The notes under the pieces are model-generated. The model had not been told where the DNA came from and made no database searches. It saw only the letters and a program-made list of their open reading frames with translations. Positions 53,083-63,942 of a stretch of 64,000 nt of DNA are shown here, one piece after another. The translations under genes and the position numbers were made by a program. The stretch spans positions 123,963 through 187,962 of the forward strand of contig NZ_JANTHX010000007.1 in assembly GCF_024752305.1 (NCBI RefSeq), in the 5' to 3' direction. The DNA is from Protaetiibacter mangrovi (GTDB taxonomy: Bacteria > Actinomycetota > Actinomycetes > Actinomycetales > Microbacteriaceae). Numbering within the stretch: the first letter of the stretch is position 1; every line of letters begins with the position of its first letter.

Positions 53083-54159
53083 TCAGAACAACGTCGGCTG
53101 CAACGCCGCCGCGGCGCTCGGGCTGAGCTCTGCCGCGAGGGCTCCGACGCCGTGCGGGCTGCGACCGGTGCCAGCCCCCGGCGAGCCCGTGGCCGGGTCG
53201 ACCCGTGGCCGTTCGAGCCCGTAGCGGCGCAGGAGCGGACGGATGCGAGCCGCGAGCTGCCGTCGGTACTCCTTCGACGCGTAGGCGCCCGATCCGTACA
53301 GCTCCCGGTAGCGCGGCACGAGCTGCGGCTGCTCCCTCGCGAGCCACGCCGCGAACCATTCCTTGGCGCCCGGGCGCAGATGCAGGGCGCTGTAGGCGAC
53401 CCCCGTGGCCCCGGCATCCGCGATGGCCCCGATCGCGCGCTCGAGATGGTCGCGCGAGTCGGTGAGATGGGGCAGCACGGGCATGAGGAAGACGGAGCAC
53501 GGCAGTCCCGCCTCGCGGACGGCCCGCACGGTGGCGAGACGGGCGGCCGTCGTCGGGGCTCCGGGTTCGATCGAGTGCTGCAGCTCGTCGTCGTAGATCG
53601 CGATCGACATGGCGGTCTCGACGGGCACGCGTTCGGCGGCGGCCTGCAGCAGGGGGATGTCGCGGCGCAGCAGGGTGCCCTTGGTGAGGATGCTGAACGG
53701 GGTGCCGGATGCCGCGAGAGCCGCGATGACGCCCGGCATCAGGCGATAGCGGCCTTCGGCTCGCTGGTACGGGTCGGTGTTGGTGCCGAGGGCGACGTGG
53801 GGACGCAGCCAACTCGGCTTCGCGAGCTCGCGCTCGAGCACCTCCACCAGGTTCACCTTGACCACGATCTGGGTGTCGAAGTCGCGCCCCGCGTCGAAGT
53901 CGAGGTAGGTGTGCGTCTGGCGGGCGAAGCAGAAGACGCACTGGTGACTGCAGCCTCGGTAGGGGTTGATGGTCCAGCCGAAGGGGAGCGCTTTCGCGGC
54001 GCCCGGCACGTGGTTGAGTGCCGACTTCGCGAGCACCTCGTGGAACGTGAGCCCGGCGAATTCGGGGGTCTGCACCGAACGCACCAGGTTGTTCAGGCGC
54101 GCGAGACCCGGCAGTGCGTCGTCGGCCTCCGTGCCCAGTTCCTGACCGCTCCACCGCAT
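53083..54159 (-). CDS. Rv2578c-family radical SAM protein
   Basis: The protein has 358 residues. The 4Fe-4S motif CX3CX2C is at Cys70, Cys74 and Cys77 (YRGCSHQCVFCFAR). It resembles the SplB (spore photoproduct lyase)-like group called the Rv2578c family in actinobacteria, which is not a verified photoproduct lyase. A LexA-type box overlaps the region just upstream of ATG 54159, so the gene is probably induced by DNA damage. The ATG is only 8 nt from the box, which leaves a leader of a few bases or none. Confidence 0.87.
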   Translation of the reverse strand: MRWSGQELGTEADDALPGLARLNNLVRSVQTPEFAGLTFHEVLAKSALNHVPGAAKALPFGWTINPYRGCSHQCVFCFARQTHTYLDFDAGRDFDTQIVVKVNLVEVLERELAKPSWLRPHVALGTNTDPYQRAEGRYRLMPGVIAALAASGTPFSILTKGTLLRRDIPLLQAAAERVPVETAMSIAIYDDELQHSIEPGAPTTAARLATVRAVREAGLPCSVFLMPVLPHLTDSRDHLERAIGAIADAGATGVAYSALHLRPGAKEWFAAWLAREQPQLVPRYRELYGSGAYASKEYRRQLAARIRPLLRRYGLERPRVDPATGSPGAGTGRSPHGVGALAAELSPSAAAALQPTLF

Positions 54160-54167
54160 GTCGAGAT

Positions 54168-54183
54168 TCGAACATATCTTCGA
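54168..54183 (-). promoter_or_regulatory. LexA (SOS) box upstream of the radical SAM gene
   Basis: TCGAACATATCTTCGA differs at one position from the actinobacterial LexA consensus TCGAACNNNNGTTCGA. On the transcribed strand TATGTT (54176-54171) or TCGAAT (54170-54165) may be the -10, the latter 17 nt after TTGACT (54193-54188). LexA would cover the promoter. Prediction only. Confidence 0.7.
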
Positions 54184-54190
54184 CGAGGAG

Positions 54191-55816
<1,626 letters not shown>

Positions 55817-55923
55817 GGGGAGGATTCCGATCGGCTCGACCCTCGGTCGCGAGGGGAGGCGAGTCCCGCCGGGCGTCGGCCACGGGCGCGGGGATGGTCG
55901 GACTCAGAGCTCCACGATCGACG

Positions 55924-55952
55924 AGGCTACGTGCCGCCCCGGATGCTGTCAA
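55924..55952 (-). promoter_or_regulatory. Consensus promoter of the ABC-F gene
   Basis: On the minus strand TTGACA (55952-55947), a 17-nt spacer and TAGCCT (55929-55924) form a near-consensus promoter. Transcription would start near 55917, about 100 nt before the GTG at 55816. The -35 overlaps the stop codon of the upstream metallo-hydrolase gene, so the ABC-F gene is its own transcription unit. Confidence 0.7.
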
Positions 55953-56665
55953 ACGCGCTCGGCGCGGCGGTAGGCGGCGACGAGCGCATCCGCTCCCCCG
56001 CGCCAGGGTGCCCCGTGGCCGGGGATCACCCAGTCGACGTCGAGACCGGCGAGCCGCCCCAGGGAGTCGGATGCGGTCGCCTGGTCGTCGGTGAAGGGGG
56101 CGGGCTGGGGGCCTTCGGAGCCCGTGAGCACACTCCGGGTGGTCATCGCGTCCCCCACGAACACGACGCGCGCCTCGGGAACGTGCACCGCGATGCTGCC
56201 GGGCGAATGCCCCGGCATTCCGATGATCACGGGCGAGCCCGGCAGGGGCAGCACGTCGCCGTCCTCCACGGCCTCGACCTGCGCGACGGCCGGCATCGAG
56301 AACCCTCCCTTGCGGATCGCGTAGGCGAAGAATGCGAGCACCGGACCGAGGCGGCGGCGGTCCTTCGGCGGCGAGGGGGGCTTCTCGCCCATGGCGCGGG
56401 CGACGTCGCCGGCTCCCACGTAGACGGGGATGCCGAGCTCGGCGCGCAGGCGCTCGGCGAACCCGGTGTGGTCGGTGTCGCCGTGGGTGAGCACGATCCC
56501 CTTGATGTCGGAGAGCGGTCGGCCGATCGCCTCGAGCTCGCGTCGCAGGTCGGCGTAGTGGCCCGGCAGCCCCGTGTCGATCAGGGTGAGCCCGTCATCC
56601 GTCACGATGAGATGGACGGCGATGAGATCGTTGCCGATGCGTCGCAGCTGCGAGGCCAGTTCCAT
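55949..56665 (-). CDS. Metallo-beta-lactamase-fold hydrolase
   Basis: The protein has 238 residues with the metal-binding motif LTHGDTDHTGF (HxxxDH), a second His in GMPGHSPGS and FVGDAM. The fold covers glyoxalase II-, lactonase- and beta-lactamase-like enzymes, and the reaction here is not deducible. ATG 56665 directly follows a palindrome and an AT-rich promoter. The gene is divergent from a TetR regulator that probably controls it, 47 bp apart. Confidence 0.84.
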   Translation of the reverse strand: MELASQLRRIGNDLIAVHLIVTDDGLTLIDTGLPGHYADLRRELEAIGRPLSDIKGIVLTHGDTDHTGFAERLRAELGIPVYVGAGDVARAMGEKPPSPPKDRRRLGPVLAFFAYAIRKGGFSMPAVAQVEAVEDGDVLPLPGSPVIIGMPGHSPGSIAVHVPEARVVFVGDAMTTRSVLTGSEGPQPAPFTDDQATASDSLGRLAGLDVDWVIPGHGAPWRGGADALVAAYRRAERV

Positions 56666-56668
56666 GAA

Positions 56669-56685
56669 GGCTACGATAATTAGCC
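56669..56685. promoter_or_regulatory. Inverted repeat in the metallo-hydrolase/TetR divergent promoter
   Basis: GGCTA (56669-56673) and TAGCC (56681-56685) flank CGATAAT. The AT-rich centre supplies possible -10 hexamers for both directions (GATAAT rightward, TAATTA leftward) in a 47-bp intergenic gap. It is a likely operator of the TetR-type protein encoded at 56713. Confidence 0.5.
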
Positions 56686-56712
56686 ATCGGGAAACCGTCA
56701 AGGAGGAATCGG

Positions 56713-57270
56713 ATGCCGGCACCGGAGAAGACCACGCTCGACGAGATCGTCGCCGCGGGCTGCGAGCTCGTCGAGACGCTCGGGGCCGAGGGGTTGACCA
56801 TGCAGGCCGTCGCCTCGCGGGTCGGGGTGCGGGCCCCGTCGCTCTACAAGCGCGTCCGCGACCGCAACGAGCTGCTCTCCCTCGTCGTCGCCGCGACGCT
56901 CGCCGAGCTCACGGCGCGGGTCGAGGCGACCCTCGTCGACCCCGATCCCCGCGAGCGAATCCGCGCGCAGGCGGAGGAGTTGCGCCGGTTCGCCCACACG
57001 CGGCCGGTCGGCTACGCGCTGGTGTTCGGCGCCCACGGGTCCGCGCGCCCGGAGGGAGCGGCCCTGGCGCGGAGCGTCACCCCGCTGCTCGACGCCGTCC
57101 GCGAGCTCACCGGAGACGCGCACGCGCTCGACGGCGCGCGACTGGTCACCGCGTGGGCCAACGGGTTCATCGCGATGGAGCTCGGCGGGTCGCTGCGGAT
57201 GGGCGGCGACGTCGACGAGGCATGGCGCTGGGGCCTCGACCGGCTCGTCGGCGCGCTCGGGCCGAGCTGA
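56713..57270 (+). CDS. TetR/AcrR-family regulator (WHG-domain type)
   Basis: The protein has 185 residues. The HTH lies in residues 22-55 (GLTMQAVASRVGVRAPSLYK). The C-terminal domain with RFAHTRPVGYALVFG and AWANGFIAMELGGSLRMGGD fits the TetR WHG-type domain. The AAGGAGG ribosome site is ideally placed 7 nt before ATG 56713. It is divergent from the metallo-hydrolase gene and likely represses it. Confidence 0.86.
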   Translation: MPAPEKTTLDEIVAAGCELVETLGAEGLTMQAVASRVGVRAPSLYKRVRDRNELLSLVVAATLAELTARVEATLVDPDPRERIRAQAEELRRFAHTRPVGYALVFGAHGSARPEGAALARSVTPLLDAVRELTGDAHALDGARLVTAWANGFIAMELGGSLRMGGDVDEAWRWGLDRLVGALGPS

Positions 57271-57273
57271 GGG

Positions 57274-58752
57274 CTAGACCGCCAGGCCGAGGGTCTTCGC
57301 GGTGCCCGCGAGCTCCGATGCGGCCTTCTTCGGCGCATCCGACAGCTTCGTGCCGTAGGAGGGGATCATCCGGGTCAGCTCCGGCTTCCAGCCCTCGATG
57401 CGATCCGGGAAGCAGGTCGCGAGCACGTCGAGCATGATCGGCACGGCCGTCGACGCGCCGGGCGATGCGCCCAGCAGGCCCGCGATCGTGCCCTCGCCGC
57501 CCGCGACCACCTCGGTGCCGAACTGGATCACGGCCTTGCCGTCGGCGCCGCGCTTCATGATCTGCACGCGCTGACCGGCCGTGATGCGGTACCAGTCGTC
57601 CTGCTGTGCCGTCGGCGCGAACTGCTGGAGCACCTCGTGCTGCTTCTTCCGCGAGGCGAGCACCTCGGTGACGAGGTACCAGACCAGGTCGAGGTTCTTC
57701 AGGCCCGCCCCGACCATCGTGCCGAGGTTGTGCCAGCGGATCGAGGCGAACAGGTCCAACCACGAACCCGTCTTCAGGAACTTGGGCGTCCACCCGGCGT
57801 AGGGCCCGAACAGCAGGCTCGCCTGGCCGTCGACGACGCGGGTGTCGAGGTGCGGCACCGACATGGGCGGTGCGCCGACCGACGCCTTGCCGTAGACCTT
57901 GCCCTGGTGGCGTGCCACGACCTCCGGCTTGTCGGTGCGCAGGAACTGGCCGCTGATCGGGAAGCCGCCGTAGCCGCGGATCTCGCGGATGCCGGACTTC
58001 TGCAGCAGGTGCAGGGCGGCACCGCCCGCGCCCACGAACACGAAGCGCGCCGTGAGCTCGAACGGCGTGTTGCCGACCACGTGACGTCCGGTGATGCGCC
58101 AGGTGCCGTCCTTCAGGCGCTTGAGCCCGGTGACCTTGCGCTCGACCGCGAGGCTCGCACCGCGCGCGACGAGACCGTCGACGAGGTTCTCGGTCAACGC
58201 GCCGAAGTCGACATCGGAGCCGCCGACGATGCGGGTCGCCGCGATCTTCTCGCTCTTCTTGCGACCGGGGATCAGCAGCGGCGCCCACTCGCGGATGACG
58301 CGCGGGTCCTCGGTGAATTCGAGGCCGGGGAACAGCGGGTGGTCCTTGAGAGCCTCGTAGCGGCGGCGCAGGTACTCGACGTTCGACTCGCCCCACACGA
58401 AGCTCAGGTGCGGCACGGGGTTGATGAAGCGGGTGGGCTCCGGCAGCAGCCCGGCGTCGACGAGGTGGCTCCAGTACTGGCGCGACACCTGGAACTGCTC
58501 GTTGACCTTGACGGCCTGCGCGATCTCGATCTGCCCGTTCTTCTCGGGCGTGTAGTTGAGCTCGCACAGCGCCGAGTGGCCCGTACCCGCGTTGTTCCAC
58601 GGGTTCGAGCTCTCCTGGGCGACCTCCGGAAGGGCTTCGAGGATGGTGATCGACCAGTCCGGTTCGAGCTGCTGCAGCAGCGAACCGAGGGTGGCGCTCA
58701 TCACCCCTCCGCCGATGAGGACGACGTCGACGGGTTCAGACACGCCCTCCAT
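57274..58752 (-). CDS. mqo: Malate:quinone oxidoreductase
   Basis: The protein has 492 residues. FAD is bound by VVLIGGGVMSATLG near the N-terminus, and the family motifs ESSNPWNNAGTGHSALCELNY and GGFPISGQFL follow. It is a peripheral membrane enzyme that oxidises malate and reduces menaquinone in the TCA cycle. ATG 58752 and GTG 58743 are both plausible starts; the difference is three residues. The 3' end lies 3 nt from the convergent TetR stop with no terminator hairpin. Confidence 0.94.
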   Translation of the reverse strand: MEGVSEPVDVVLIGGGVMSATLGSLLQQLEPDWSITILEALPEVAQESSNPWNNAGTGHSALCELNYTPEKNGQIEIAQAVKVNEQFQVSRQYWSHLVDAGLLPEPTRFINPVPHLSFVWGESNVEYLRRRYEALKDHPLFPGLEFTEDPRVIREWAPLLIPGRKKSEKIAATRIVGGSDVDFGALTENLVDGLVARGASLAVERKVTGLKRLKDGTWRITGRHVVGNTPFELTARFVFVGAGGAALHLLQKSGIREIRGYGGFPISGQFLRTDKPEVVARHQGKVYGKASVGAPPMSVPHLDTRVVDGQASLLFGPYAGWTPKFLKTGSWLDLFASIRWHNLGTMVGAGLKNLDLVWYLVTEVLASRKKQHEVLQQFAPTAQQDDWYRITAGQRVQIMKRGADGKAVIQFGTEVVAGGEGTIAGLLGASPGASTAVPIMLDVLATCFPDRIEGWKPELTRMIPSYGTKLSDAPKKAASELAGTAKTLGLAV

Positions 58753-58792
58753 CCTAAACGGGAGGATGCGCGGGGCCGACCGGCCGAAGGTC

Positions 58793-59218
58793 CTACGGGA
58801 GCTGCGCCGCTCCCCCGACGACGAGACCGATGCCGGCGGCGGCGAGCCCGAGGGTGAGGGAGGCCGCTCCGACCCAGAGCAGCACGAAGGGCCGCCCCGG
58901 TCGTTGCGGGTCACGTCCGAGCACGGAGAGGAAGAAGCCCGCGGGCATGAGCAGCGCGGCCACCGGGATGCCGAATCGGCCGACCAGGTCGATCGTGAGC
59001 GGGAGTTCGACGGTGTCGAGCAACGGGATCACGGCGACGCTCAGCAGCAGGAGCACGGCGGCGTGCGCGTGCCCGGCACGGAAGAAGTTCTTCTGCAGGG
59101 TGTTCGCCGGGATGGCTCCGCGTCCGACCCGGGTGAGGAACCATCCGCCCGACTCGACGGTGATCAGGCTCAGCAGCAGGGCGCCCAGGAGGATGGTGGT
59201 CCATGGTTGGATTGTCAT
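58793..59218 (-). CDS. Four-helix integral membrane protein of unknown function
   Basis: I do not recognise this 141-residue protein with confidence. It has four predicted transmembrane helices: TILLGALLLSLITVESGGWF, HAAVLLLLSVAVIPLLDTV, GIPVAALLMPAGFFLSVLG and FVLLWVGAASLTLGLAAAG. A conserved-looking NFFRAGHAHA motif follows helix 1. ATG 59218 is preferred over TTG 59227. It has a near-consensus promoter so close to the ATG that the transcript is leaderless. It is divergent from a MerR-type gene, which probably regulates it. Confidence 0.78.
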   Translation of the reverse strand: MTIQPWTTILLGALLLSLITVESGGWFLTRVGRGAIPANTLQKNFFRAGHAHAAVLLLLSVAVIPLLDTVELPLTIDLVGRFGIPVAALLMPAGFFLSVLGRDPQRPGRPFVLLWVGAASLTLGLAAAGIGLVVGGAAQLP

Positions 59219-59220
59219 GG

Positions 59221-59255
59221 TATCCAATATTAGATATGTATACTATCCAATTCAA
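59221..59255. promoter_or_regulatory. Divergent promoter/operator between membrane protein and MerR gene
   Basis: Leftward, TTGAAT (59255-59250), a 17-nt spacer and TAATAT (59232-59227) place the transcription start at the ATG (59218). Rightward, TATACT (59239-59244) is a good -10 for the MerR gene. TATCCAAT occurs as a direct repeat at 59221-59228 and 59244-59251, and GTATAC is palindromic between them. This AT-rich 35 bp is the likely binding site of the MerR protein. Confidence 0.65.
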
Positions 59256-59265
59256 GGGGTGGGCC

Positions 59266-59859
59266 ATGCTGATGTCCGAGCTGTCCCGGCGCACGGGCGT
59301 GGGAGTGCCGACGCTCAAGTTCTACCTGCGTGAGGGTCTGCTGCCGCCGGGAGAGGCGCTCTCGCAGACGCGTGCCGCCTACGACGAGAGCCACGTACGA
59401 CGGGTCGGCATCATCCGGGCCCTCACCGAGACCGTAGGACTCAGCGTGCAGCAGGCCCGGGGCGTCCTTGCGGTCGTCGACGACCCCGGCCCGTCGATGT
59501 TCGACGCCTTCGGGCGAGCCCTCGCCCACCTGCCCCCCACCGTGCCGGAGGCCGACGACTACCCGCGCGCCCGCGACGTGATCGAGCGGCTCGGGTGGGT
59601 GTACGACCCGCGCTACGTCGCGGTACGCCAGCTCGACCAGGCGCTCGCAGCGGCCGACGCCCTGGGAGTTCCGCTCGACGCCGACCGGCTCGAGGCCTAC
59701 GCCCCGCACGTGCACGCGATCGCCGCGTACGACATCGCCCGCATCCCCGCGGACCCGGACGCCGCGATCGAGTACGCCGTGCTGGGCACGGCCGCGCACG
59801 AGCCGGTGCTGGCGGCGCTGCGCCGCCTCGCCCACCAGGACGTGGCGGCGCCCCGCTGA
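59266..59859 (+). CDS. MerR-family transcriptional regulator
   Basis: The protein has 197 residues. The N-terminal winged helix, SELSRRTGVGVPTLKFYLRE and GLLPPGE, is typical of MerR, with a dimerisation helix and an effector domain of about 110 residues with no cysteine pair. That argues against metal sensing and for a small organic ligand. ATG 59266 or 59272 may be the start; AAGGGG precedes them. Divergence from the membrane-protein gene implies that this is its target. Confidence 0.86.
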   Translation: MLMSELSRRTGVGVPTLKFYLREGLLPPGEALSQTRAAYDESHVRRVGIIRALTETVGLSVQQARGVLAVVDDPGPSMFDAFGRALAHLPPTVPEADDYPRARDVIERLGWVYDPRYVAVRQLDQALAAADALGVPLDADRLEAYAPHVHAIAAYDIARIPADPDAAIEYAVLGTAAHEPVLAALRRLAHQDVAAPR

Positions 59860-59860
59860 G

Positions 59861-61016
<1,156 letters not shown>

Positions 61017-61092
61017 GCAGTCACCCCGGAAGGGGGGACGGGGGCCACCTCGGGGCGATACCCTGGCGGCAACACACCCGAAGGAGTGACAC

Positions 61093-62262
61093 GTGGGCTT
61101 CATCAAGGCATTCACCGGCGCGCTCGGCGGCACGTTCGCCGACCAGTGGATCGATTTCTTCACCGTCCCGAGCGTGCAGCCGACCGCGGCGCTGTTCCCG
61201 GCGATCAAGCAGGAGACCAACGCGGGCCGCGGCTCGAACACCAAGGGCTCCGAGCACATCATCACCAACGGCTCGAAGATCGTCGTGCCCGAAGGCTACG
61301 GCCTCATCACGATGCAGGACGGCGAGATCACCGGGCTCGTCGCCGAGGCGGGCGGCTACACCTGGCAGTCCGACGACGTGAACAGCCAGTCGTTCTTCGC
61401 GGGCAACGGCTTCCTCAGCCCCGTCATCAAGCAGAGCTGGGAGCGCTTCAAGCGCGGCGGGATCCCCGGATCGCAGCAGGCGGCGTTCTACGTGAGCCTC
61501 AAGGAGCTGCCCAACAACCGCTTCGGCACCCAGAGCGAGATCTACTGGGACGACGCCTGGCTCGGCACGCAGGTGGGCGCGCTCACCCGCGGCTCCTACA
61601 CCCTCCGGATCGTCGACCCCATCCTGTTCGTGAAGCAGTTCGTGCCCGCCACCTACCTGACGGGCGCCCAGGTCTTCGACTTCACCGACATGAACAACGA
61701 CGCGGCCACGCAGCTGTTCAACGAGGTCGTGTCGGCGCTCGCGCCCGCGTTCTCGAAGTACACCAACGACCCGAGCCGCACCCGCATCACCCAGATCCAG
61801 TCCGACTCGCTCGGCTTCGCGAAGAGCCTCGCCGAGGCCGTCGAGGAGGGCTACTCGTGGAAGGCGAACCGCGGCCTCGAGATCGTCTCGACCGCCATCG
61901 TCTCGATCGAGTACGACGCCGACACGACCGAGCTGCTGTCGAAGGTCAAGCGCGCGGACGCCCTCTCGGGCGCGCGCGGCAACTCGAACCTGCAGGCCTC
62001 CGTCGCCGCGGGCTTCGAGGCCGCCGGCGAGACCGGTGGGGGTGCGGGCCTCGTGGGCCTCGGCATGGCCGCCGGCACGACCGGCCTCGGCAGCCTGCAG
62101 CAGCCCGTCGCCCCGGCGCCGGCACCCGCCGCCCCGGCCGCCACGGCGCCCGCGGCCGACGACCCGGTCGCCAAGCTCACCCAGGCCAAGCAGATGCTCG
62201 ACGCCGGCCTCATCACGCAGGACGACTACGACGCCCTCAAGGCCAAGGTGCTCGGGTCCTGA
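61093..62262 (+). CDS. SPFH-domain protein with SHOCT-like C-terminus (YdjI-like)
   Basis: The protein has 389 residues. Residues 20-260 form an SPFH/band-7-like domain resembling the Bacillus YdjI 'virion core' group (IVPEGYGLITMQDGEI-type first strands, GSYTLRIVDPILFVKQFV). A Pro/Ala linker (about residues 335-355) precedes a SHOCT-like motif with LTQAKQMLDAGLITQDDYDA at the end. Such proteins form membrane-associated scaffolds in stress responses. GTG 61093 has AAGGAG 6 nt upstream. The next two genes probably form one operon with it. Confidence 0.82.
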   Translation: MGFIKAFTGALGGTFADQWIDFFTVPSVQPTAALFPAIKQETNAGRGSNTKGSEHIITNGSKIVVPEGYGLITMQDGEITGLVAEAGGYTWQSDDVNSQSFFAGNGFLSPVIKQSWERFKRGGIPGSQQAAFYVSLKELPNNRFGTQSEIYWDDAWLGTQVGALTRGSYTLRIVDPILFVKQFVPATYLTGAQVFDFTDMNNDAATQLFNEVVSALAPAFSKYTNDPSRTRITQIQSDSLGFAKSLAEAVEEGYSWKANRGLEIVSTAIVSIEYDADTTELLSKVKRADALSGARGNSNLQASVAAGFEAAGETGGGAGLVGLGMAAGTTGLGSLQQPVAPAPAPAAPAATAPAADDPVAKLTQAKQMLDAGLITQDDYDALKAKVLGS

Positions 62263-62280
62263 GCCCGACGCACGCGAGCG

Positions 62281-63561
62281 ATGAGCGACCCGACCAGCAC
62301 GCCTCCGCAGCAGCCCGCCGCGCCGCCGGACCCCCCGGCGGCCGCGGCGGCGCCTGAGGCGGCGCCCCTCCCCCAGCCGATCGCCGACGCCCTCCCCGAG
62401 CCGGGCGACGTGAACACGTCGAACGCCAAGGGCGACGGGCTCACCAAATGCCCGCGCTGCGGCTCGGCCGAGATCGGCCCGGTGCCCGGAACCGACCAGC
62501 TGCGCTGCGCGTTCTGCCGCTTCGAATGGGTCGCGGCGAACTTCATGGCGAGCGTCGGCTTCGACTCCCCCATCGACCAGCTGCAGGGCACGGTGCGCAC
62601 GACCGGTGTCGCCGACATCGACCAGAGCGCCTCGCACATCATCACGATCAAGTGCCAGGGATGCGGTGCCGAGGTCGTCATCAACACGGAGAGCCAGCTG
62701 CAATCGCGCTGCCACTGGTGCCGCCAGGTGCTGTCGCAGCAGACCCAGATCCCGAACGGCGCGGTGCCGGATGCCGTGCTGCCGTTCCGGTTGACGCACG
62801 ACCAGGCGGTCGAGGCGGTGCGCAAGTTCGCATCCCGGCGTCGGATGTTCGCGCTCAAGCGGTTCAAGCAGGAGTTCGTGCCGGAGAACGTGGTGGGCGT
62901 CTACATGCCCTACCTGCTCGTCGACGGCAACGCCCACGGCGACGTCGCGGGGCACGGCGAGATCAAGACGCGGCAGTACCAGCGCGGCTCCGACAACAAC
63001 AAGACCACCTACTACGACGCCGACGTGTACCAGGTGACCCGCAGCTTCGACTTCACGGTCGACGACCTCACGATCGAGTCGTCGTCGGCGCGGGCCAACC
63101 AGGACACCCGGATGAACACGAACAACGTGATCAACACGATCCTGCCGTTCGACACCAAGAACTCGGTCAAGTACGACGCCAACTACATGGGCGACTTCAC
63201 CTCCGAGCGGCGCGACCTCGACGTCGACGCGGTGATGCCGGTCGCCCGGGCGCAGATGCTCAGCATCGCGCGCCAGAAGGCGACCGACTCCACCCGCTAC
63301 GACCGCGGCATCCGCTGGGAGTCGGAGCAGCTCGAGCTCAAGGGCACCCGCTGGGTCGCGGTGCTGCTGCCCGTGTGGCTCTACTCGTACTACGAGAAGA
63401 AGTCGGACGGCAGCGCCTTCCTGCACTACATCGCCGTCAACGGTCGCACCGGCGAGACGATGGGCAGCATCCCGGTCAGCGTGCCGAAGCTGCTGCTGGT
63501 GGCGCTGACCATCGGAACGGTGCTCGAGGGCATCGCGATCGCCATCGTGGCCAACTTCTGA
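62281..63561 (+). CDS. Double zinc-ribbon protein with C-terminal membrane anchor (YdjG-like)
   Basis: The protein has 426 residues. A Pro/Ala-rich start (1-45) is followed by zinc ribbon 1 (Cys57, Cys60, Cys76, Cys79) and zinc ribbon 2 (Cys125, Cys128, Cys144, Cys147). A beta-rich middle domain follows, and the C-terminal helix LLLVALTIGTVLEGIAIAI anchors it in the membrane. The arrangement resembles B. subtilis YdjG, a partner of the SPFH protein YdjI in envelope-stress complexes. It lies 18 nt after the SPFH gene. Assignment to YdjG is by architecture. Confidence 0.8.
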   Translation: MSDPTSTPPQQPAAPPDPPAAAAAPEAAPLPQPIADALPEPGDVNTSNAKGDGLTKCPRCGSAEIGPVPGTDQLRCAFCRFEWVAANFMASVGFDSPIDQLQGTVRTTGVADIDQSASHIITIKCQGCGAEVVINTESQLQSRCHWCRQVLSQQTQIPNGAVPDAVLPFRLTHDQAVEAVRKFASRRRMFALKRFKQEFVPENVVGVYMPYLLVDGNAHGDVAGHGEIKTRQYQRGSDNNKTTYYDADVYQVTRSFDFTVDDLTIESSSARANQDTRMNTNNVINTILPFDTKNSVKYDANYMGDFTSERRDLDVDAVMPVARAQMLSIARQKATDSTRYDRGIRWESEQLELKGTRWVAVLLPVWLYSYYEKKSDGSAFLHYIAVNGRTGETMGSIPVSVPKLLLVALTIGTVLEGIAIAIVANF

Positions 63562-63574
63562 CGGGAGCGCACGG

Positions 63575-63847
63575 ATGCTGGAACTGACCACCACGATCAT
63601 CGCCGCCGCCTCGGACGGCGACTGGCCCGGATGGCTGCTCGCCGCCGGTCCGGTCGGCGCCGCCTCGTTCTACTGGGCGGTGTGGATGGCGTACCGCAAC
63701 ACCAACAAGAGCCACTCGTACGAGCACGAGACCGAGGTCGTCGTGAGCAACATGACCGGGAACGACGTGAAGGTCGGCACCAACAACGGCACCCGCGACC
63801 GCTGGATCCGCGGCCGCAACGACGACAAGCCCCGCCAGCGACTCTGA
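63575..63847 (+). CDS. Small single-span membrane protein of the SPFH operon
   Basis: I cannot name this 90-residue protein. A hydrophobic stretch (about residues 18-38, PGWLLAAGPVGAASFYWAVW) is followed by a polar, basic and Asn-rich C-terminal tail (YRNTNKSHSYEHETEVVVSN). The GGGAG ribosome site is 7 nt before ATG 63575. It starts 13 nt after the zinc-ribbon gene, so it probably functions with the SPFH and zinc-ribbon proteins at the membrane. Confidence 0.7.
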   Translation: MLELTTTIIAAASDGDWPGWLLAAGPVGAASFYWAVWMAYRNTNKSHSYEHETEVVVSNMTGNDVKVGTNNGTRDRWIRGRNDDKPRQRL

Positions 63848-63897
63848 GACACCCGTCCGTACCGCCGGACACCCGCGTGCTCGTGTCTATCTGGACC

Positions 63898-63942
63898 TAG
63901 ACATGTCTATGCCCAGCCAGACACCGGCGCGGCGGTGTCTGG
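63898..63942. repeat. TAGACATGTCTA hairpin repeat, copy 2
   Basis: TAGACATGTCTA (63898-63909) is followed by the stem CCAGACACC (63917-63925) / GGTGTCTGG (63934-63942) around GGCGCGGC. Alignment with the element at 27807-27870 shows the same order: palindrome, TGnCCC, AGACACC, GCGCG loop, TGTCT arm. More GTGTCT/GGACACC arms extend on both sides (63847-63962), so the element may be longer than marked. It lies just behind the SPFH operon and may also terminate it. Confidence 0.7.

Noticed and set aside
55904..55915. Three-codon leader peptide gene in the ABC-F leader
   Set aside because: It is too short to judge and has no ribosome site; mentioned only as a possibility in the ABC-F finding.
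61021..63600. An 859-codon minus-strand frame opposite the SPFH and zinc-ribbon genes
   Set aside because: It shows mirror-type composition (His/Arg/Asp/Val repeats) and no motif, while the plus-strand genes have signatures and ribosome sites.
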